NCBI GenBank assembly: GCA_949300515.1
Contig: CASGEP010000007.1
Location: forward strand, 17,179-81,178
Length of the DNA stretch: 64,000 nucleotides
Direction: 5' to 3'
DNA from: an uncultured bacterium
GTDB taxonomy: Bacteria; Cyanobacteriota; Vampirovibrionia; Gastranaerophilales; Gastranaerophilaceae
Shown one piece after another: positions 61,574-64,000 of this stretch (position 1 is the first letter of the stretch; each line of letters starts with the position of its first letter). The position numbers and the translations under genes are program-made. The notes beneath the pieces were generated by a model that did not search any database, was not told the DNA's origin, and was given only the letters and a program-made list of their open reading frames with translations.

Positions 61574-62072
61574 TAAAATCTTCCTCCTGCACTTTTGGTT
61601 CGATTATGTCCATAATCCAGTTCCTTAAATCGAGCCTTGTCGCGCCCTCGAGCGGCTTTTGGGCGACATTGTGCGCTTTGCACACTTTTTCATAGTACCA
61701 CAATTGTTTTTTTGTTGGCTTTAACTTTGACATCTTAAAATCGTTTGCGCGCTTCCTTGCCTCTTTTTGAAAAGCCTTTTGCCTCTCTATAAGGGGTTTT
61801 TGCGCCTCTTTTTGCTCAAGTTCCCAAAAAAGATAGGAAAAGAATTTTTTAATATCTGATAAAAATTCATCGTTTGAAAAATTTTCAAGCGCAAATTCAA
61901 AATGAGGCGAACCAACCTCACTGTAGTAGTTTTCCTCCTCAATGAATTTATCCGTAAGTTCATTTTCGCTCAACTTTTGATGTTTTTTTACAAAAGACCT
62001 TAAAAAGCTCACCAGAGCGGAGCGCTGGCGGGGCGTAAGGTACAAAAACACGCTGTTTTTAATATATTGCAT
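61566..62072 (-). CDS. Helical protein upstream of prmC, unknown function
   Basis: 168 residues, predicted helical, with a very basic Lys/Arg/Gln segment (about 95-125, EQKEAQKPLIERQKAFQKEARKR) and a C-terminal pattern TKKQLWYYEKVCKAHNVAQKPLEG that is like a SAP-type or tail-anchor helix pair. No family recognised. In the operon of the 54-residue gene, this gene and prmC, with a 1-nt gap upstream and an 8-bp overlap downstream. Confidence 0.6.
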   Translation of the reverse strand: MQYIKNSVFLYLTPRQRSALVSFLRSFVKKHQKLSENELTDKFIEEENYYSEVGSPHFEFALENFSNDEFLSDIKKFFSYLFWELEQKEAQKPLIERQKAFQKEARKRANDFKMSKLKPTKKQLWYYEKVCKAHNVAQKPLEGATRLDLRNWIMDIIEPKVQEEDFNE

Positions 62073-62073
62073 A

Positions 62074-62238
62074 CTAAATTAAATCATCAGGCTTAATTTG
62101 TTTTTTGTCAAGACGATACTTTGCAAAACACTCTTTTATAGGGTCGCTTGCAGTCTTTGCGGGGGCAAAGGAGTCCTTCTTTTCAAGCTGTTTTTCCAGT
62201 TTTTTTTCATCTATAAATGTAATTTTGTCTTTTTTCAT
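62074..62238 (-). CDS. Small basic protein (54 aa), first gene of the prmC operon
   Basis: A short frame not reaching the usual gene length: ATG at 62238, stop TAG at 62074-62076, one base before the ATG of the next gene. Sequence is Lys-rich, ITFIDEKKLEKQLEKKDS then DPIKECFAKYRLDKKQIKPDD, probably two helices. Codon use and the tight junction support a gene. Function unknown. Confidence 0.55.
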   Translation of the reverse strand: MKKDKITFIDEKKLEKQLEKKDSFAPAKTASDPIKECFAKYRLDKKQIKPDDLI

Positions 62239-62307
62239 GGTTTTTCCAATATATATTTTGTATATATTAATAAAGTATTTTAGTTAAAAAAAATTGCCTT
62301 TTAAAAA

Positions 62308-63210
62308 TTATTTCCCTGCCTCAAGTCCGAGGGTTTTAATAAAATTATCATCTTTTTGCCAGTTTTTAACAACTTTTACAAAAAGCTCGAGAAAAATTTT
62401 CTTTTCCGTTATGCGCTCCAGCTCGAGCCTTGCCTGAGTGCCGATTTTTTTCAGCATAGAGCCGCCCTTACCTATTATTATTTTCTTTTGCGACTCGGAA
62501 GCCACAATAATCTGTGCGCTTATTTTGTCTATTTCATCTTCCTCCCGATAGTTCTCTATCACAACGGCTGTGCTGTGGGGAATTTCGTCTTTTGTAGCAA
62601 AAATTATCTTCTCTCTTATTATTTCAGAGGCAATTTCACGCATATTTTGATCGGTCACCTCATCTTCATCGTAGAGTCTTACACCTTCTGGCAGGTAGTT
62701 TTTTATTTTTTCAATTAAATCGTTTATGTTTCTTCCCGTTTTAGCGCTTATCTTTACACTGTCAAGCGCTCTGTCAAACAGCGACTTGTAGCTGTAGGCA
62801 TTCAATTCGCGCTTCGGGAGGTCTTTTATTAAATCAACTTTATTTAATACAAGTAAAATCGGAGTATTTACATTTTTTAAATAATTTTCAACAATCCATT
62901 TATCCCCTCTGCCTGCCGGTTCTTTGGCATCGACCAGAAATAAAATCAAATCAACATCGCAAAGAACACTTTTTGACTGCTCCGAAAGAGCCTCGCCGAG
63001 TTTATTTAAAGGTTTGTGAACTCCCGGGGTATCAATAAAAATAATCTGCGAATTGCCGTCGGAATAAATGCCTTTTATATTTTTTCTTGTTGTTTGCGCA
63101 ACAGGTGTCGTTATTGCAATTTTCTGCCCCACAAGCGAGTTTAAAAGGGTTGATTTGCCTACATTCGGGCGTGCAATAATCGCAACAAAACCCACTTTAG
63201 TTTCTTCCAT
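62308..63210 (-). CDS. era: GTPase Era
   Basis: 300 residues. Binds the 3' end of 16S rRNA and aids 30S assembly. G1 IARPNVGKSTLLNSLVG, G3 DTPGVHKP, G4 NKVDL and a C-terminal KH domain with IIGKGGSMLKKIG. AAGGTG SD. Confidence 0.96.
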   Translation of the reverse strand: MEETKVGFVAIIARPNVGKSTLLNSLVGQKIAITTPVAQTTRKNIKGIYSDGNSQIIFIDTPGVHKPLNKLGEALSEQSKSVLCDVDLILFLVDAKEPAGRGDKWIVENYLKNVNTPILLVLNKVDLIKDLPKRELNAYSYKSLFDRALDSVKISAKTGRNINDLIEKIKNYLPEGVRLYDEDEVTDQNMREIASEIIREKIIFATKDEIPHSTAVVIENYREEDEIDKISAQIIVASESQKKIIIGKGGSMLKKIGTQARLELERITEKKIFLELFVKVVKNWQKDDNFIKTLGLEAGK

Positions 63211-63328
63211 TATACACCTTTCTTTGCCACAAAAGTTTATTCATTGTATAATTACAACAGTATAAAATATTATAATACAAATTAATTTAATTTTACACCT
63301 GCAGCATTGCAGTATAAGGGTTAACAGA

Positions 63329-64000
63329 ATGAAAAAAATTCTTTTAATATTATTGGGGATAGTAACGGTAAACCTGTGCGCCTTTGCAATAGAAAGCGAC
63401 TTTAAAAACAGCCTTTTAAAAGTTGACTACGTAAAAACGGGCGCAGACAGCTACAATATCAGACTATACACGCAAAAACCCTACAACGAACCGATAAAAG
63501 TAATTAAAAAAACAAATACAAGCTATTACATTCTGCTTCCCGAAACTTTTCACTCTGTAGGCTCGGTTGCACCCATAGAGGATATAAAAAACACGGAAGT
63601 CAAACTTTTCCCCTATGCGGGACAAGATTTAAACAACGGCTATACAAAAATCAGCATTTATACTTCAAAACCGCTGAATATACAAGCACAGCTTAACAGC
63701 TCAACAAAATCCGTTGCACCGAGCATAAACTCAAAAGACCTTGCAAAGCTTGACAGTGCTTTCAGTCAAGGTCAATCAACAAACGAACAGACAAAATTGA
63801 AAGCTCAACAGGAGGCACAGCGCCAAGCACAGCTTAAAGCCCAGCAAGAGGCTAAAAGACAGGCACAGTTAAAAGCACAGCAGGAGGCACAGCGCCAAGC
63901 ACAGCTTAAAGCTCAACAGGAGGCACAGCGTCAGGCACAACTGAAAGCTCAGGAAGAAGCACGAAAAGCTGAAGCACAAAGACAAGCACAGCTTAAGGCA
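63329..64000 (+). CDS. AMIN-like secreted repeat protein, 3' end missing
   Basis: 224 codons to the edge of the window with no stop. Signal peptide (KKILLILLGIVTVNLCAFA), then an about 100-residue beta domain (SYNIRLYTQKPYNEPIKVIKKTNTSYYILLPE, reaching NGYTKISIYTSKPL) that resembles the AMIN domain used for peptidoglycan/pilus localisation, then a Gln/Ala-rich helix of 12-residue repeats KAQQEAQRQAQL. SD AAGGG 9 nt upstream. Possibly a type IV pilus or cell-wall protein. Confidence 0.75.
   Translation, partial: MKKILLILLGIVTVNLCAFAIESDFKNSLLKVDYVKTGADSYNIRLYTQKPYNEPIKVIKKTNTSYYILLPETFHSVGSVAPIEDIKNTEVKLFPYAGQDLNNGYTKISIYTSKPLNIQAQLNSSTKSVAPSINSKDLAKLDSAFSQGQSTNEQTKLKAQQEAQRQAQLKAQQEAKRQAQLKAQQEAQRQAQLKAQQEAQRQAQLKAQEEARKAEAQRQAQLKA
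63798..64000 (+). repeat. 36-bp tandem repeat coding KAQQEAQRQAQL
   Basis: At least four units of 36 bp (12 residues) from about 63798, the last one with an insert of 15 bp; the array continues off the edge. Sequence differences between units are mostly synonymous. Confidence 0.8.

Overview
The window is a chromosomal segment from a low-GC, Gram-negative-type bacterium. Outer-membrane evidence includes an MCE/MlaD-type protein, a periplasmic GH3 hexosaminidase beside a probable beta-barrel protein, a TonB-like C-terminal domain and many short proteins with Sec signal peptides. There is also a type IV pilus retraction ATPase, a bacterial type A RNase P RNA and a cobalamin adenosyltransferase. 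Gene content and style would fit the non-photosynthetic gut relatives of Cyanobacteria (Vampirovibrionia/Gastranaerophilales), but no single marker proves this. A second feature of the genome is visible directly: about a dozen genes have a -10-like hexamer ending exactly 6 nt before the ATG and no Shine-Dalgarno sequence, which predicts leaderless mRNAs.

From 1 to about 36 kb the segment is mostly core genes: a sensor kinase with a MerR-like regulator, tmk, a TPR protein, PEP carboxykinase, adenosylhomocysteinase, pyrF, alanine dehydrogenase, proB-proA, nadA, pilT, recO, a CorC-type transporter, nagZ, rnpB, tatD, tlyA, thioredoxin, a radical SAM protein, two DnaQ-like exonucleases (the second lies further on, at 43.4 kb), mlaD-like and cobO. 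A thioredoxin reductase gene at 32.8 kb has lost the segment coding for its FAD-binding GxGxxG loop. Three possible small RNAs are suggested by orphan terminators; two of these have a good upstream promoter.

From tRNA-Ser(GCU) at 37.06 kb to about 44.5 kb lies an accessory island. The 3' tail of the tRNA is duplicated downstream with flanking sequence, and several dispersed repeats surround a three-gene CBASS anti-phage operon: an HNH-SAVED nuclease (Cap5), a CD-NTase and a stand-alone E2-like protein with an added SEC-C-type cysteine motif. A long perfect palindrome sits just upstream of the operon promoter. One dispersed repeat has removed the start of an NTF2-like gene.

From 44.6 to 47.75 kb there is an AT-rich locus of a large unrecognised protein (possible toxin, apparent start-codon loss) followed by three tandem paralogous membrane proteins, each with its own promoter at identical spacing. 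From 48 to 52.4 kb are regulators (LysR, MarR) with small metabolic genes. At 52.4-54.6 kb a divergent pair is the most novel candidate: a repetitive 386-residue protein with three graspetide-like core motifs beside an MvdD-type ATP-grasp ligase, suggesting an unusually large ribosomal peptide precursor. The remainder (54.6-64 kb) holds alkylation-repair genes, glutaredoxin, rsfS, a PSP1 protein, a SNF2 helicase, prmC, era and a truncated repeat protein at the window edge.
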